64,000 bases of DNA from contig NZ_JAGSHT010000016.1 in assembly GCF_019947135.1 (NCBI RefSeq), positions 186,001-250,000 of the forward strand, in the 5' to 3' direction. The DNA is from Occultella gossypii (GTDB lineage: Bacteria > Actinomycetota > Actinomycetes > Actinomycetales > Beutenbergiaceae). The notes under the pieces were generated by a model, which was not told the DNA's origin, searched no databases, and saw nothing but the letters and a program-made list of their open reading frames with translations. Within the stretch, counting starts at the first letter, position 1. Each line of letters opens with the position of its first letter. The translations under genes were made by a program, and so were the position numbers. This document shows positions 33,088-42,303 of this stretch, one piece after another.

Positions 33088-34745
33088 TGACCCAGTGAGG
33101 CGCGGTGGTCGCGTGCCGCGAAGGCCGCTTCGAGCTCGGCGACCAGGTGCGGGAAGCTCGCACTGAACCGGGTGAGGTCGGCGTCGTTCTCGAACCCGCC
33201 CAGCCACTCGATGCCGGGTGTTCCGTCGTCGGACAGGGACTGTGCGGCGAACTTGCTGACCCAGGTCCGGGACTCACCCAACGCCAGCGCGTACGGAAGT
33301 GCACGTGTGAAGAGCAGCTCACGTTCCGCTGCCGGGATCGACTCCGCCTCGATCGACCGCAGGTGCGGGCGCATGGCCAGCAGGTCGCCCGCCACACGGC
33401 TGCCGGCGGCCGTGCGCAGGGGGAGGTACCGGGGAGCGAGCAGGACCCCAAAACCGGCGACCATGGCGGCGACACCGACGAGGGCATGGCCCACCGTCAG
33501 AGCGAGCGCGATGGTCGCAGCCAGGCCGGCGAGCAACAGTGCGCCGCCTGCCCACGTCGCTATCCGGTGGCTCTGACGGCCCGCGAACCAGCGCGCGTGC
33601 ACGAGGTCGCCGTAGACGGCAGCACGGACGCCACGAAGGTCCAGGTTCGATCCTTCCGCAACCTCGCCGAGGTCCACCGCGCCGTCACCCGGCACCAGCC
33701 CTTCGACGAGCAGCCGCTCGAACTCACGGAGCTGGTCATCGGGGTCGTTGGCGCGCGAGAGCGTCCATTCGATTGTCCCGGCGGTGCTTCCAACCGCTTC
33801 GATGTGAAGATAGCGGCGGACGGCGAGATCGAGCGTCGAGGCGGCCAGGTCGACCGGATCCACGGAGGCGTCGACGAGGGTGCCCAGCGTGCCGGGCAGC
33901 ACGCCGTAGGGAACCGAGAAGACGGGCTCGCCGTCGGAGTCGGTGATGACGTCGACGGCGGTGCCTTCGGCGAGCAGAGCGAGGTCGCGTCGGCGCGCGG
34001 TGACCACCCAGGCCGCGAGGCCGAGCAGGAGCAGCAGGAGAGCACCGGTAGCCACGAGTGCCGGCGTGGTGAAGGCGAACGCCCGTACCGGCGTCGGCTC
34101 CTCGTCCCACTCAGCCGTGGCAGGGACGGTCCGCAACGGCAGCCCAACGCCGAGCTCGACGCGCTGACCGCCGAGCAGGTCATGTTGCTCGAACTCGAGG
34201 ACACCGCCGTCGGCGATAGCGGCCAGTGTGCAACGCGCCGTCGAGCCCGGCGCGCCCGCCCGGCAGTAGCCGATCGACAGCGCCGGTGTGGCCGCCAGGA
34301 ACGTCCCGGTCACGACGGCGACGTCCGTGTCCCACCAACCGGTCGGGTACCAGGTCGCGAGCTGCTCGTCCGCGCTGTCCGCGACCGTGCCGGAGACGAC
34401 GTATCTCACCTCGGTCTCGCCAGGGGGCGCCGTGGTGTGCAAGGCATCCACGACGACCTCTGCGGCCCCGGCACCTGTGACCTCCATGTCCGCGAGCGTG
34501 AACACACGCATGAGATCGTCCGCGGGCGGTATGCGCAGCGGCAGGTCGCGCTCTGCCTGCATGCCCTCGGGGACCCGGATCGTCTCGGTCACCGAGAGTG
34601 AACCATCGTCCTGCAGCACCATGTCCACGTGAACGGTGATGGCGTCGTCGCTGTGCGGTTCGTCACTCGTCTCCGCAGCGGCGCTGCTGGCCGGCACCAG
34701 CATCGCGAGTGCCGCACCAACGATGAACAGATGTCGTCGTCTCAC
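33084..34745 (-). CDS. DUF2207 predicted membrane protein
   Basis: About 553 residues. Signal peptide (VRRRHLFIVGAALAMLVPAS), extracellular beta-rich DUF2207 domain (35-240, TVHVDMVLQDDGSLSVTETI), a membrane helix near 250-270 (LVATGALLLLLLGLAAWVV), cytosolic segment, and a pair of helices near 420-465. Function unknown; often next to LemA. The GTG at 34745 is chosen because the signal peptide starts there; no good ribosome binding site is seen. Divergent from the zinc peptidase gene. Confidence 0.82.
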   Translation of the reverse strand: MRRRHLFIVGAALAMLVPASSAAAETSDEPHSDDAITVHVDMVLQDDGSLSVTETIRVPEGMQAERDLPLRIPPADDLMRVFTLADMEVTGAGAAEVVVDALHTTAPPGETEVRYVVSGTVADSADEQLATWYPTGWWDTDVAVVTGTFLAATPALSIGYCRAGAPGSTARCTLAAIADGGVLEFEQHDLLGGQRVELGVGLPLRTVPATAEWDEEPTPVRAFAFTTPALVATGALLLLLLGLAAWVVTARRRDLALLAEGTAVDVITDSDGEPVFSVPYGVLPGTLGTLVDASVDPVDLAASTLDLAVRRYLHIEAVGSTAGTIEWTLSRANDPDDQLREFERLLVEGLVPGDGAVDLGEVAEGSNLDLRGVRAAVYGDLVHARWFAGRQSHRIATWAGGALLLAGLAATIALALTVGHALVGVAAMVAGFGVLLAPRYLPLRTAAGSRVAGDLLAMRPHLRSIEAESIPAAERELLFTRALPYALALGESRTWVSKFAAQSLSDDGTPGIEWLGGFENDADLTRFSASFPHLVAELEAAFAARDHRASLGH

Positions 34746-34822
34746 GCTGCGCAAGATAGCGTCTGTGTTCGCTTCCGTGCCTGAACGTGTCACCTGGGGA
34801 GAAATTGACCGGCCAGTCGAAT

Positions 34823-36226
34823 ATGCCACCCCTGCCGCCGCCGCAGGCGGTGGTACCGAACCATCCGCATCAGCGGCCACCCGTATGGGGGCAGGCTCAC
34901 CCCGGTGTGCCCCGCCCTCAGGTGGTGCCGGCCCGGCAGCAACGGGGGTACGCGCAACCGGGGCAACCCCCGATGGGGAACATCCCTCAACCGGGATATC
35001 ACCGGGCTCGCGGCTACGCCCCACACCGCGGCTACGCCCCACACCCCGGCTACGCGGCACGCCCGGGCTACCCGCGAGGTACGTACGGACCGCCCCAGCG
35101 CCGACGCAGTTCCGCTGGCCTGTGGATCACACTGGCGGTCGTGGGCGGCGGGTTCGCGTTGTTTCTATTCGTGGCTTTCCTGGGCGCTGTCGCCGCCGAC
35201 ACCGACCCCGACCCGACCGCCGCGCCCACGCCGATCGTCACCGATCCCACGCCCACCACGGAGCCGTCCACCACAGAACCGCCGACCACGGAAACGACGC
35301 CGGTCAGCACGAGCCCGTACGAGATCCCACCCACCCACGGTGACGACCCTCAGCTCGACGCTCTCTGGGACGAGTGTGCGGCGGGTGACCCGTTGGCCTG
35401 CGACCAGCTGTATGAGCAGGCTCCGGAAGGATCGGGCTACCAGACGTTCGGCGCAGACTGCGGCGGCAGACAGCCCGACGGCACCCAGTGGTGCGTCGAC
35501 TTCGAAGGCGTCGGCGCCCTGGAGTTCGCGGACCTTGGCACGCTGCCTCTGCTCACCACCAGCACCGGGGTCGCCGGCCCAGGCTGCGACCTCGCGCCGA
35601 TGGGATACGACACGGCATCGATCAGGGCGAACTGGACCAGCGCGGTCGAGTGCTTGGGTGACCGCTGGGAGGAGACGCTGACCGGGTTGGAGATCCCGTA
35701 CCGCGATCCGGGTCTGGTGATCGTCGAGAGCGCATCGAACGCAGAGTCGCCGTGCGGACAGAACTACGCCGGTGCACCAGCGTTCTACTGCGGATCGAAC
35801 GAGACCATCTACCTGCTGATGGACAACATGAACGTCGACGATGGGTGGCCCATGGAGGCATACCTCGAAACTGTTGCGCACGAGTTCGGGCATCATGTCC
35901 AGCACCTTTCCGGCATCCTGGCGGCGGAGTGGGAGCACCGATTCGAGGTCGGCCCAGACACGTCCGAGGGTGAGCTCTCCGCGCGACGGACAGAGCTGCA
36001 AGCATCGTGCTTCGGAGGAATGTGGCTCGGGAGCCAGAACTACTACGGCGTGCTCTTCGCCGGTGACCTGGGCTTCAACTACTACCTCGAGTGGTGGACC
36101 TTCTACGGCGATCCGATCCACGGCAGCGAGGCCTCCATCGAGGACTGGCTGAGCGCTGGCTACTTCAGCAACCGGACGCCGAACTGCAACACATTCGCAG
36201 CCAGCCCGGGCGAGGTGAGCTACTAA
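34823..36226 (+). CDS. Neutral zinc metallopeptidase (YpfJ type), membrane-anchored
   Basis: About 467 residues. Pro/Gly/Tyr-rich cytoplasmic tail with YAPH repeats (1-90), one membrane helix (WITLAVVGGGFALFLFVAFL), a Thr/Pro linker and an extracellular Zn_peptidase domain. HEFGHH (HExxH) supplies two zinc ligands and the catalytic Glu; the downstream ELQASCFGG segment supplies a third ligand. Six or more cysteines suggest disulfides. The start is uncertain: GTG 34787 and ATG 34823 are both possible and neither has a clear ribosome binding site. Confidence 0.85.
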   Translation: MPPLPPPQAVVPNHPHQRPPVWGQAHPGVPRPQVVPARQQRGYAQPGQPPMGNIPQPGYHRARGYAPHRGYAPHPGYAARPGYPRGTYGPPQRRRSSAGLWITLAVVGGGFALFLFVAFLGAVAADTDPDPTAAPTPIVTDPTPTTEPSTTEPPTTETTPVSTSPYEIPPTHGDDPQLDALWDECAAGDPLACDQLYEQAPEGSGYQTFGADCGGRQPDGTQWCVDFEGVGALEFADLGTLPLLTTSTGVAGPGCDLAPMGYDTASIRANWTSAVECLGDRWEETLTGLEIPYRDPGLVIVESASNAESPCGQNYAGAPAFYCGSNETIYLLMDNMNVDDGWPMEAYLETVAHEFGHHVQHLSGILAAEWEHRFEVGPDTSEGELSARRTELQASCFGGMWLGSQNYYGVLFAGDLGFNYYLEWWTFYGDPIHGSEASIEDWLSAGYFSNRTPNCNTFAASPGEVSY

Positions 36227-36339
36227 TGTCGCGTGTCGTTGGTTCCTAAAATCGTTGGCGGTTTGGGAAGAGGAGCATGCCGGCGGCAAGGAAGGACCGA
36301 CCGTGCTGGCGGGCGCCGACTCCTAGCCGGCCGCACTCC

Positions 36340-36777
36340 TCAGTTCTTCTTCAGTTCCTCGGCGAGCATGACGATGATGCCGCTGGGACCGCGGACGTAG
36401 GCGAGCTTGTAGATGTCCTCATAGGTCGCCACGCCGCGCAGCGGACGGCACCCGTGCCTCGCGGCGATCTCGAGGGCTTCGTCGATGTTGTCGACCGAGA
36501 ATGCGACGCGGTGCATCCCGATCTCGTTGGGAGCAGTGGGCTCGGACTCGATCGCTTCGGGGTGGATGTACTCGAAGAGCTCGAGGCGACCGTGACCGTC
36601 CGGCGTCTGGAGCATCGCGATATTGGCGTGGTTGCCATCCAGGCCGACGGCAGTGTCGGTCCACTCACCCTTGACCGTGTCCCGGCCGAGGACCGCCAGA
36701 CCGAGGTCGGTGAAGAAGGAGATCGCTGCCTCGAGGTCGCGGACGGCGATCCCGACGTTCTCGAGTCTGATCGACAT
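36340..36777 (-). CDS. VOC-family (glyoxalase-fold) protein
   Basis: 145 residues. Two beta-alpha-beta-beta-beta repeats: LENVGIAVRDLEAAISFFTD at the start and MHRVAFSVDNIDEALEIAAR in the second half, ending ARGPSGI-like with acidic ligand positions typical of metal-dependent VOC enzymes. The substrate is unknown. ATG 36777 is used; another ATG lies three codons upstream. Confidence 0.85.
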   Translation of the reverse strand: MSIRLENVGIAVRDLEAAISFFTDLGLAVLGRDTVKGEWTDTAVGLDGNHANIAMLQTPDGHGRLELFEYIHPEAIESEPTAPNEIGMHRVAFSVDNIDEALEIAARHGCRPLRGVATYEDIYKLAYVRGPSGIIVMLAEELKKN

Positions 36778-36885
36778 ACAGTTCATGCTAACGGCCGGCC
36801 AGATCTGGTCCGGTGGCGAGCGGGCCCCCCTCGCCCGTGCCAATCAGGACTGCAGGCAGGGCCCTTCGTCAGAGGCGCCCGGCTC

Positions 36886-37278
36886 CTACGTGAGGTCGGC
36901 GACGATCTCGGCCTTGAAGCCCGCGGAGTTCTCCAGCCAGCCGGCGTAGTGATCCGGCCCGCCGGCGTGCGGATAGCGCTCCTGGTAGAGCGGGCGCCAG
37001 CCGTGCTCCGGAGCATCGGCCATGATCGCGTCGACGGCTGGCCGCGGGCCGGCCTTGAAGGCGAGGTGGTTGAGTCCCACACTGCGACGATCGTGCCCGG
37101 CCGTCGTCAGGTTCGGTGAGGTCGTGTACGTGAGATACGCGCCGCCGGCGGCCCAGGTCTGCCCGCCGGACCAGTCACCGTCGAGCGTGAAACCCACTCG
37201 GGTCAGGAGCCAGCCCCACTCCGTCCGGGCCTGCTCGAGATCGGCGATCCACAACTCGACATGATGAAATCCGGGCAC
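36886..37278 (-). CDS. VOC-family protein
   Basis: 130 residues. Glyoxalase fold with FHHVELWIADLEQARTEWGW and LNHLAFKAGPRPAVDAIM; HV and NHLAF hold the likely metal His residues, and GFKAEIVAD the closing Glu. Separated from the other VOC gene by 108 bp on the same strand, not obviously an operon. Substrate unknown; some relatives confer resistance to small toxic compounds. Confidence 0.85.
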   Translation of the reverse strand: MPGFHHVELWIADLEQARTEWGWLLTRVGFTLDGDWSGGQTWAAGGAYLTYTTSPNLTTAGHDRRSVGLNHLAFKAGPRPAVDAIMADAPEHGWRPLYQERYPHAGGPDHYAGWLENSAGFKAEIVADLT

Positions 37279-37406
37279 CTGGCGAGTCTGTCAGGCCGGC
37301 CGGATGCCGCGTCGAACGGACACGCAGCCGCACTGTGAGCGATGAGTTCCGCCGTGCCCCTCGGTCTACCTCCCCGGGGGACAACCACCCACGCGAGGAG
37401 CCGATC

Positions 37407-37985
37407 ATGACCGTCACCTACACCTTCGACGTCTTCAGCAGCCTCGACGGCTTCGGCGCCGCCGGCGGCAACTGGACCGGATACTGGGGCAAGCAGGGCC
37501 CCGAACTGCTCGACCGCCGTCTCGCCCTCTACGACGAGGAGCAGCGGATGGTGTTCGGGGCGCACACGTTCCGCTCGTTCGTGGAGATGCTCGCCGCGAG
37601 CACCGAGGACTCCGACGTACGCGACCCCTGGGTCACCCGGATGAGGAACCTGCCCATGACCGTGGTCTCGAACACCTTGGAAGGCCCCCTCGACTGGCCG
37701 GACGCGACCATCGTGGGCGGCGACGCCGTCGACGTGGTCGCCCGGCTGAAGGGGGAGTCCGAGGTGCCGTTGCGCTCCCACGGCAGCCTCGCGGTGAACA
37801 ACGCACTCCTGAACGCCGGCCTGGTCGACATCGTGCACGTGACGCTCTTCCCCGTGATCACCGGCGAGAACGGGATGGATCCGATCTTCAAGGGCGCGGC
37901 CGACTTCGACCTCGAACTGCTCGAGACCCGGACGCTTGATGGCAGCATCCAGGAGTTGATCTACCGACCGAGCCGGCACGGCTGA
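37407..37985 (+). CDS. Dihydrofolate-reductase-family protein
   Basis: 192 residues, RibD/DHFR fold: FDVFSSLDGFGAAGG, YDEEQRMVFGAHTFRSFVE and VDIVHVTLFPVITGENG. GGAG lies 6 nt before ATG 37407, which is better supported than an upstream start. Single gene, no clear partner. One of four DHFR-like paralogues here. Confidence 0.88.
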   Translation: MTVTYTFDVFSSLDGFGAAGGNWTGYWGKQGPELLDRRLALYDEEQRMVFGAHTFRSFVEMLAASTEDSDVRDPWVTRMRNLPMTVVSNTLEGPLDWPDATIVGGDAVDVVARLKGESEVPLRSHGSLAVNNALLNAGLVDIVHVTLFPVITGENGMDPIFKGAADFDLELLETRTLDGSIQELIYRPSRHG

Positions 37986-38042
37986 CCTCTGGCCAGTGCG
38001 CGTGGTCCATCACCCAACTCGCAGAACTGCTTGACTAGGCAC

Positions 38043-38522
38043 GTGAGCGAGGCCCGACTGATTCTCACCTGCGGATTGCCCGGGGCGGGCAAGACCACAC
38101 TCGCGAGACAGTTGGCCGCGGACCGGGGCGCCGTACGCCTCACGAAGGATGACTGGCTCTGGGCTCTCGGCCCCACCCCGTGGGCCACGACGACCCAGGC
38201 GAAGGTGAATCACGAACTATGGCAGCTCGCCCAGGACATCGTGCGCCTGGGTCTGAGCGTTGTCCTCGACTTCGGCTTCTCGACGCGGACCGAACGTGAC
38301 CAGGTGCGATCCGTGGCTCGTGGCCTTGGTGTGGGTGTCGAACTACACGTCCTCGACGCTCCCGTGGACGAACTCTGGCGGCGCATCGAGGCTCGGAACT
38401 CGAAGCCACCTTGGGACAGCGCACCCATCCGCCGCGCCCACCTTGACGAATGGGCTGCCCTTTTCCAGGCGCCCGATGCTGCCGAGCTCGCGTTGTTCGA
38501 CCCCCCACCAGACTCAGACTGA
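38043..38522 (+). CDS. P-loop ATP-binding protein (AAA_33, small-molecule kinase-like)
   Basis: 159 residues. Walker A GLPGAGKTT near the N-terminus, an acidic strand end VVLDFGF for Mg-ATP, and an Arg-rich lid (LWRRIEARNSK). It resembles zeta-toxin-like or chloramphenicol-phosphotransferase-like kinases. The substrate is not deducible. GTG start 38043 without a clear ribosome binding site. Confidence 0.8.
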   Translation: MSEARLILTCGLPGAGKTTLARQLAADRGAVRLTKDDWLWALGPTPWATTTQAKVNHELWQLAQDIVRLGLSVVLDFGFSTRTERDQVRSVARGLGVGVELHVLDAPVDELWRRIEARNSKPPWDSAPIRRAHLDEWAALFQAPDAAELALFDPPPDSD

Positions 38523-38668
38523 GCCATTACCCCGGCGGCGATGCCGGTTGGTGACCAGTTGGTCGGCGTCGGCCGCCACCTGTCGATCTCCAGTACCCGG
38601 GTTGACGGCTGCACACCCGGGCGCGCCCCATCTTCACGTCAGCGCCGACCCGCTCCCCTCGACAACAC

Positions 38669-39637
38669 CTACCTAGATCGCCCGGCTGTGGCTGTCGTGC
38701 TGAACCGTTCTCGGTAGTTCGAGGGCGTCGTTCCCAGGTGCCGGGCAAAGGCTCGGCGGAGGGTCTCGTCGCTGCCGAGACCGCACAGCTGCGCTACGCG
38801 CGTCAGGGTGTGGCCCTCGAGGATGCGCGTGCGGGCAACGTCGACCCGGACCTGCTCGAGCCACCGCGCTGGTGGTGTGCCGAGCTCAGCGCGAAACATC
38901 CGGTGGAGGTGACGTTGGCTGACCCCGGCCATGGCCGCCATCGTGGCCACCGTGTGCTCTGCTGCGGGCTCGGCGAGTACCGCGTCCGTGAGTGAGCGCA
39001 GTTGTGGCGTCCGGGCGGGCGGGGTTTGCAGAGCACTGGAGAATTGGGTCTGGCCGCCGGGACGCTGCATGAACATCACCAGTTCGCGTGCGGTCTCCCG
39101 GGCGACGTCCACTCCGAGGTCCGCCTCCACAAGCGCCAGGGCCAGGTCCATGCCGGCGCTGATGCCGGCGGAGGTGAGGTAGCGCCCGTCACGGACATGT
39201 ATGACGTCCGGCTCCACCTGCACCCGCGGGTGGCGTCGCGCCAGCGCGTGGGCATGACGCCAGTGTGTGGTGGCCCGCCTCCCATCGAGGTACCCGAGCT
39301 CGGCAAGCACAAAGGCTCCGGTGCAAACCGATGCCACCCGCCGGGCGCCGTCTGCGAGCCGCTCCACGGCAACAAGCAGTGCGGGGTCGAGTGGTCCGGT
39401 TGCCAACCGGGCACCGCCGGCGACCAGCACGGTGTCCACGGGTGCGACGTCATCGGCGGCGACGGTTTCCGACAGGGCCATCCCGGATGAGGAGACCACC
39501 GTGCCGCCTGCGGGAGAGACATAGGTGAGGTCGTAGCGCTCACCCGAGAGGTCGGCGTGGTGGAAGACCTCGGCCGGACCGCTGGCGTCCAGCAGCGTCA
39601 TCTCGTCGAACACAACAATCCCGATGCGCCGCCTCAT
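38669..39637 (-). CDS. GlxA-type regulator: DJ-1/PfpI domain plus AraC domain
   Basis: 322 residues. N-terminal DJ-1/PfpI domain (1-170) with the cysteine elbow ASVCTGAFVLAELG, then two AraC helix-turn-helix motifs (about 225-310, TVATMAAMAGVSQRHLHRMF and GLGSDETLRRAFARHLG). Relatives control catabolism of amines, arginine or nitriles. Divergent from the HD-domain gene at 39739, its probable target. Confidence 0.9.
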   Translation of the reverse strand: MRRRIGIVVFDEMTLLDASGPAEVFHHADLSGERYDLTYVSPAGGTVVSSSGMALSETVAADDVAPVDTVLVAGGARLATGPLDPALLVAVERLADGARRVASVCTGAFVLAELGYLDGRRATTHWRHAHALARRHPRVQVEPDVIHVRDGRYLTSAGISAGMDLALALVEADLGVDVARETARELVMFMQRPGGQTQFSSALQTPPARTPQLRSLTDAVLAEPAAEHTVATMAAMAGVSQRHLHRMFRAELGTPPARWLEQVRVDVARTRILEGHTLTRVAQLCGLGSDETLRRAFARHLGTTPSNYRERFSTTATAGRSR

Positions 39638-39738
39638 GTCCGGAACCGAGGGTTATCGGGCAGGAATGACATGGCAACACCGTAGCAAGGCGCGTCACGA
39701 TGTCAGGAGACCTGATCCCCGACCGAGAGGTGCCCACG

Positions 39739-40377
39739 ATGACCGAGACGATCACCGGTATCCAGATCCCCGACAGCGCGATGGCCAAGGACGCGACCAC
39801 GCTGCTGCGCGATGTGGCCAGCCAGCTCGTGTATGACCACTCCCGTCGAGTGTTCCTCTTTGCCGCCCTGAGCGGGCAGCGAGACGGCCTCGACTATGAC
39901 CCCGAGCTGCTGTACATCGGCACGATGTTCCACGACCTGGGCCTCACCGAGCGCTACCGCCGCACCGACCAGCGGTTCGAGATCGACGCCGCCGACGAGT
40001 CCCGCCGCTTCCTCGGCAGCTACGGCATCGACGGCGAGGCCGCGGACCGGGTGTGGAACGCCATCGCTCTGCACACCACGCCGGAAATTCCGCTGCACAT
40101 GGCACCCGAGGTCGCCCTCGTCACTCGCGGCGTAGAGCTGGACGTCCTGGGTATCGGCTACGACGCGATCACCGACGAACAGCGAGCAGCCGTCATCGCC
40201 GCCCACCCGCGCCCCGATTTCAAGAACCAGATCATCGCCGCCTTCACAGACGGCCTCAAGGACCGCCCGCACACGACATTCGGCAACGTCAAGGCCGACG
40301 TTCTCGCCCATACCCAGCCCGGGTTCACGCGTATGAACTTCGTCGAGATCATCCAGAACTCCGCCTGGCCCGAGTGA
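39739..40377 (+). CDS. HD-domain phosphohydrolase-like protein (cyanamide hydratase-like)
   Basis: 212 residues. HD motif in LLYIGTMFHDLGLTERYR, with a preceding His in VYDHSRRVF and a later metal His in ALHTTPEIP, as in metal-dependent HD hydrolases. The short single-domain form is like cyanamide hydratases, which add water to a nitrile. ATG 39739 with GAGAGG 8 nt upstream is preferred to the ATG at 39700. Divergent from the GlxA-type regulator. Confidence 0.82.
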   Translation: MTETITGIQIPDSAMAKDATTLLRDVASQLVYDHSRRVFLFAALSGQRDGLDYDPELLYIGTMFHDLGLTERYRRTDQRFEIDAADESRRFLGSYGIDGEAADRVWNAIALHTTPEIPLHMAPEVALVTRGVELDVLGIGYDAITDEQRAAVIAAHPRPDFKNQIIAAFTDGLKDRPHTTFGNVKADVLAHTQPGFTRMNFVEIIQNSAWPE

Positions 40378-40385
40378 CGGCCGCA

Positions 40386-40492
40386 CGTCCCATAAGCCGA
40401 ACCTCCACCGGGACGGGGTGCTCATCGCGCCGACCTCAATCGCTGCGCGGCGGGGCCGTCCCGTAAGACCGGCCCGCGAAAATGCCCGGTGA
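40386..40492 (+). repeat. Dispersed repeat cluster, copies 3 and 4
   Basis: CGTCCCATAAGCCGAACC (40386-40403) and CCGTCCCGTAAGACC (40456-40470) match the repeats at 246 and 368; CGAAAATGCCCGGTGA (40477-40492) matches 326-343. They occupy the 186-bp gap between the HD gene and the VapC gene. No transposase lies near either site. Confidence 0.4.
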
Positions 40493-40563
40493 GGGGACGC
40501 TAACCGGTGACAGGGCGCAGCGGCACGATCACGCGGCAGGCGACTATCGCTTCGGTACTGCAG

Positions 40564-40932
40564 TCACCGGATCTGCCGCACGTCTGCCAGTGAGCTCCAA
40601 GCGGTGTCGGCAGTCAAGACCGTCGCGCCCAGCCGGTCGCCCAGCGCAAGGCAGAACCGATCAGCGAGGGAGAGCCCGGAGCCGCGCTGCGAGATCCGGG
40701 CAGCGGCCTCGGCGTCGTCGATCGTGGCCGGTTCGATCTGTATTCCATAGCTCGACAACAGCGCGTCGGCGACGGGCCAGTCACCGCCTGCGGATCGGAC
40801 CTTCTGAGCGACTTCCGACCAGTTCACCGCGGAGCAGTGCGCCTGATCCGTCAGGACCGACTCGACAACGTCGGCCCCCACCTCTCCTTGGAGGAACGCC
40901 AGGAGTGCGGAGGCATCAAGCACCGACCTCAC
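40564..40932 (-). CDS. vapC: VapC-family PIN-domain toxin ribonuclease
   Basis: 122 residues. PIN-domain acidic residues are present: Asp in SVLDASALLAFL, Glu in NWSEVAQKV, Asp in SLADRFCLALG and Asp in TADTAW. VapC toxins cleave tRNA or rRNA when free of antitoxin. The GTG start overlaps the TGA of the antitoxin gene (GTGA), the normal arrangement. Confidence 0.9.
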   Translation of the reverse strand: MRSVLDASALLAFLQGEVGADVVESVLTDQAHCSAVNWSEVAQKVRSAGGDWPVADALLSSYGIQIEPATIDDAEAAARISQRGSGLSLADRFCLALGDRLGATVLTADTAWSSLADVRQIR

Positions 40933-41174
40933 GCAGCGTCCTCTGCGATTGCGGCCCGGCGCCGTTCGTCGAGGAGGTCACTGACCAAGTCGGCGCCCTC
41001 GAGTTGTCGACGCAGGTGGGCGCGCGCTTGATCACGAGTCATGATGACCAGGCCGGTCTCACTCTCAACGAGGATCAACGGCGTGCCGATACTCAGGCCC
41101 GCACGTTCCCGCAGTTCCGCGGGGACAACGAGTCGACCGCGATCGCCCATCGTGACTGTGTACGTACCACTCAT
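40929..41174 (-). CDS. vapB: AbrB/MazE-type antitoxin (VapB)
   Basis: 81 residues. Swapped-hairpin AbrB DNA-binding domain at the N-terminus (TVTMGDRGRLVVPAELRERA) and a charged C-terminal tail that should wrap the toxin. The start at 41174 fits the AbrB domain boundary; the longer frame upstream is unsupported. Two direct repeats just upstream are probable autoregulatory sites. Confidence 0.88.
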   Translation of the reverse strand: MSGTYTVTMGDRGRLVVPAELRERAGLSIGTPLILVESETGLVIMTRDQARAHLRRQLEGADLVSDLLDERRRAAIAEDAA

Positions 41175-41193
41175 GCATCGACGATACCACTCA
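41164..41193. promoter_or_regulatory. Direct repeats at the vapB start, probable operator
   Basis: TACCACTCA occurs at 41165-41173 and again at 41185-41193, 20 bp apart (two DNA turns), overlapping the vapB start codon region. This spacing suits two antitoxin dimers on one DNA face. Confidence 0.5.
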
Positions 41194-41293
41194 CCCATGG
41201 CCGATGGGACGAGCGTCTGCGCTGCTGGCCGGCCCAACGGGGAGCCCAGTCGTCGTTCACCCTCCAGCTGACGACGGGTGTTAGCCTCCGCCC

Positions 41294-41749
41294 GTGACCT
41301 ACCCCGTGACCGACGGCCGACGCCGCAGACTTCGGGCCGCGGCCGTCCTGCAGATCGTGCAGGGCGCCCTGATGGAGTGCAGCGTCCTGGTGGCGCTCGT
41401 GGTGGTGAGCGCGCTCGGCCTGGACCTGTCCCGGTCCGGCGAGTACTTCTCCTTCATCGTCCCGTACCTGCAGGACAACCTCGAGCTGATGATGGTCATG
41501 AGCGGGATCTTCGGGGTGCTGCGGATCGTCGGCGCCGTCGCACTGTGGCGCAACCGGATGTGGGGCCTGGGCCTGTCGCTGATCATGTGCGTGGTCACGA
41601 TCGCGCTGATGATCTTCCTGCTCCCGGCCGGCATCGTCGACGGGCTGCTCTCCGGAACCGCCCTGGTACTGATCCTGCAGGCCTGGCTCGGCAACGACCC
41701 GGTCGTCCCCGACGTCACCGAGCCCGCCGGGGTCCGATCCGGACCCTGA
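41294..41749 (+). CDS. Small integral membrane protein, unknown
   Basis: 151 residues with about four helices (VLVALVVVSALGL, LMMVMSGIFGVLRIVGAVAL, LGLSLIMCVVTIALMIFLLP, LLSGTALVLILQAWL). No known family is recognised. GTG start. It is transcribed alone, convergent with a VOC gene. Confidence 0.7.
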   Translation: MTYPVTDGRRRRLRAAAVLQIVQGALMECSVLVALVVVSALGLDLSRSGEYFSFIVPYLQDNLELMMVMSGIFGVLRIVGAVALWRNRMWGLGLSLIMCVVTIALMIFLLPAGIVDGLLSGTALVLILQAWLGNDPVVPDVTEPAGVRSGP

Positions 41750-41772
41750 GCCTCACCCTGGCACCGACCACC

Positions 41773-42144
41773 TCAACCGCGCACGGGCAGTTCCTGCAGC
41801 GTCCAGGTGTTGCCATCGGGGTCGTCGAACGTGACGAAGTTTCCCCACGCCTGCTCATCGACGCCGTTGGCCTCGACGCCCACCGACCGCAGGTGTGCGA
41901 GCGCCTCCTCGGCGTTCGGCACGACGACCTGGATCGTGTTCTGCTGGCCGGGCTCCAGGGTCCCCCCGAGCCCCGTACCAAAAGCGATCGAGCACGCCGA
42001 GCCGGGCGGGGTCATCTGCACGAACCGCAGGCCCTCGAACGGCGTCTGGTCGTGGTCGGCATTGAAGCCGATCCTGACGTAGAACTCCTTGGCCCGGTCC
42101 ACATCGGTCACCGGCACATGGATCAGTTCGATCTTCCAGTCCAT
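41773..42144 (-). CDS. VOC-family protein
   Basis: 123 residues, glyoxalase fold: IELIHVPVTDVDRAKEFYVR at the start and the closing FDDPDGNTWTLQELP typical of bleomycin-resistance-like proteins. AAAGGA lies 6 nt before the ATG. Substrate unknown. Third VOC gene within 6 kb. Confidence 0.88.
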   Translation of the reverse strand: MDWKIELIHVPVTDVDRAKEFYVRIGFNADHDQTPFEGLRFVQMTPPGSACSIAFGTGLGGTLEPGQQNTIQVVVPNAEEALAHLRSVGVEANGVDEQAWGNFVTFDDPDGNTWTLQELPVRG

Positions 42145-42303
42145 CGGTCATCCTTTCCTCGCGGCGACCGCTCCCCGATCACCTGATTCACACCCTACGA
42201 AGGGATCAGGTCAGAACCTGGCCGCTACCGCGATCGACTCGCGAGTACTCCTGATCCGGCAGCTGAGCCTCGCCGTCGACGACCCCGCGGCTACTCTTCC
42301 ACC

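Noticed and set aside
35165-36289. 374-residue frame antisense to the zinc peptidase gene
   Set aside because: The plus-strand frame has HEFGHH, a membrane helix and conserved cysteines; the antisense frame has none and is low in complexity.
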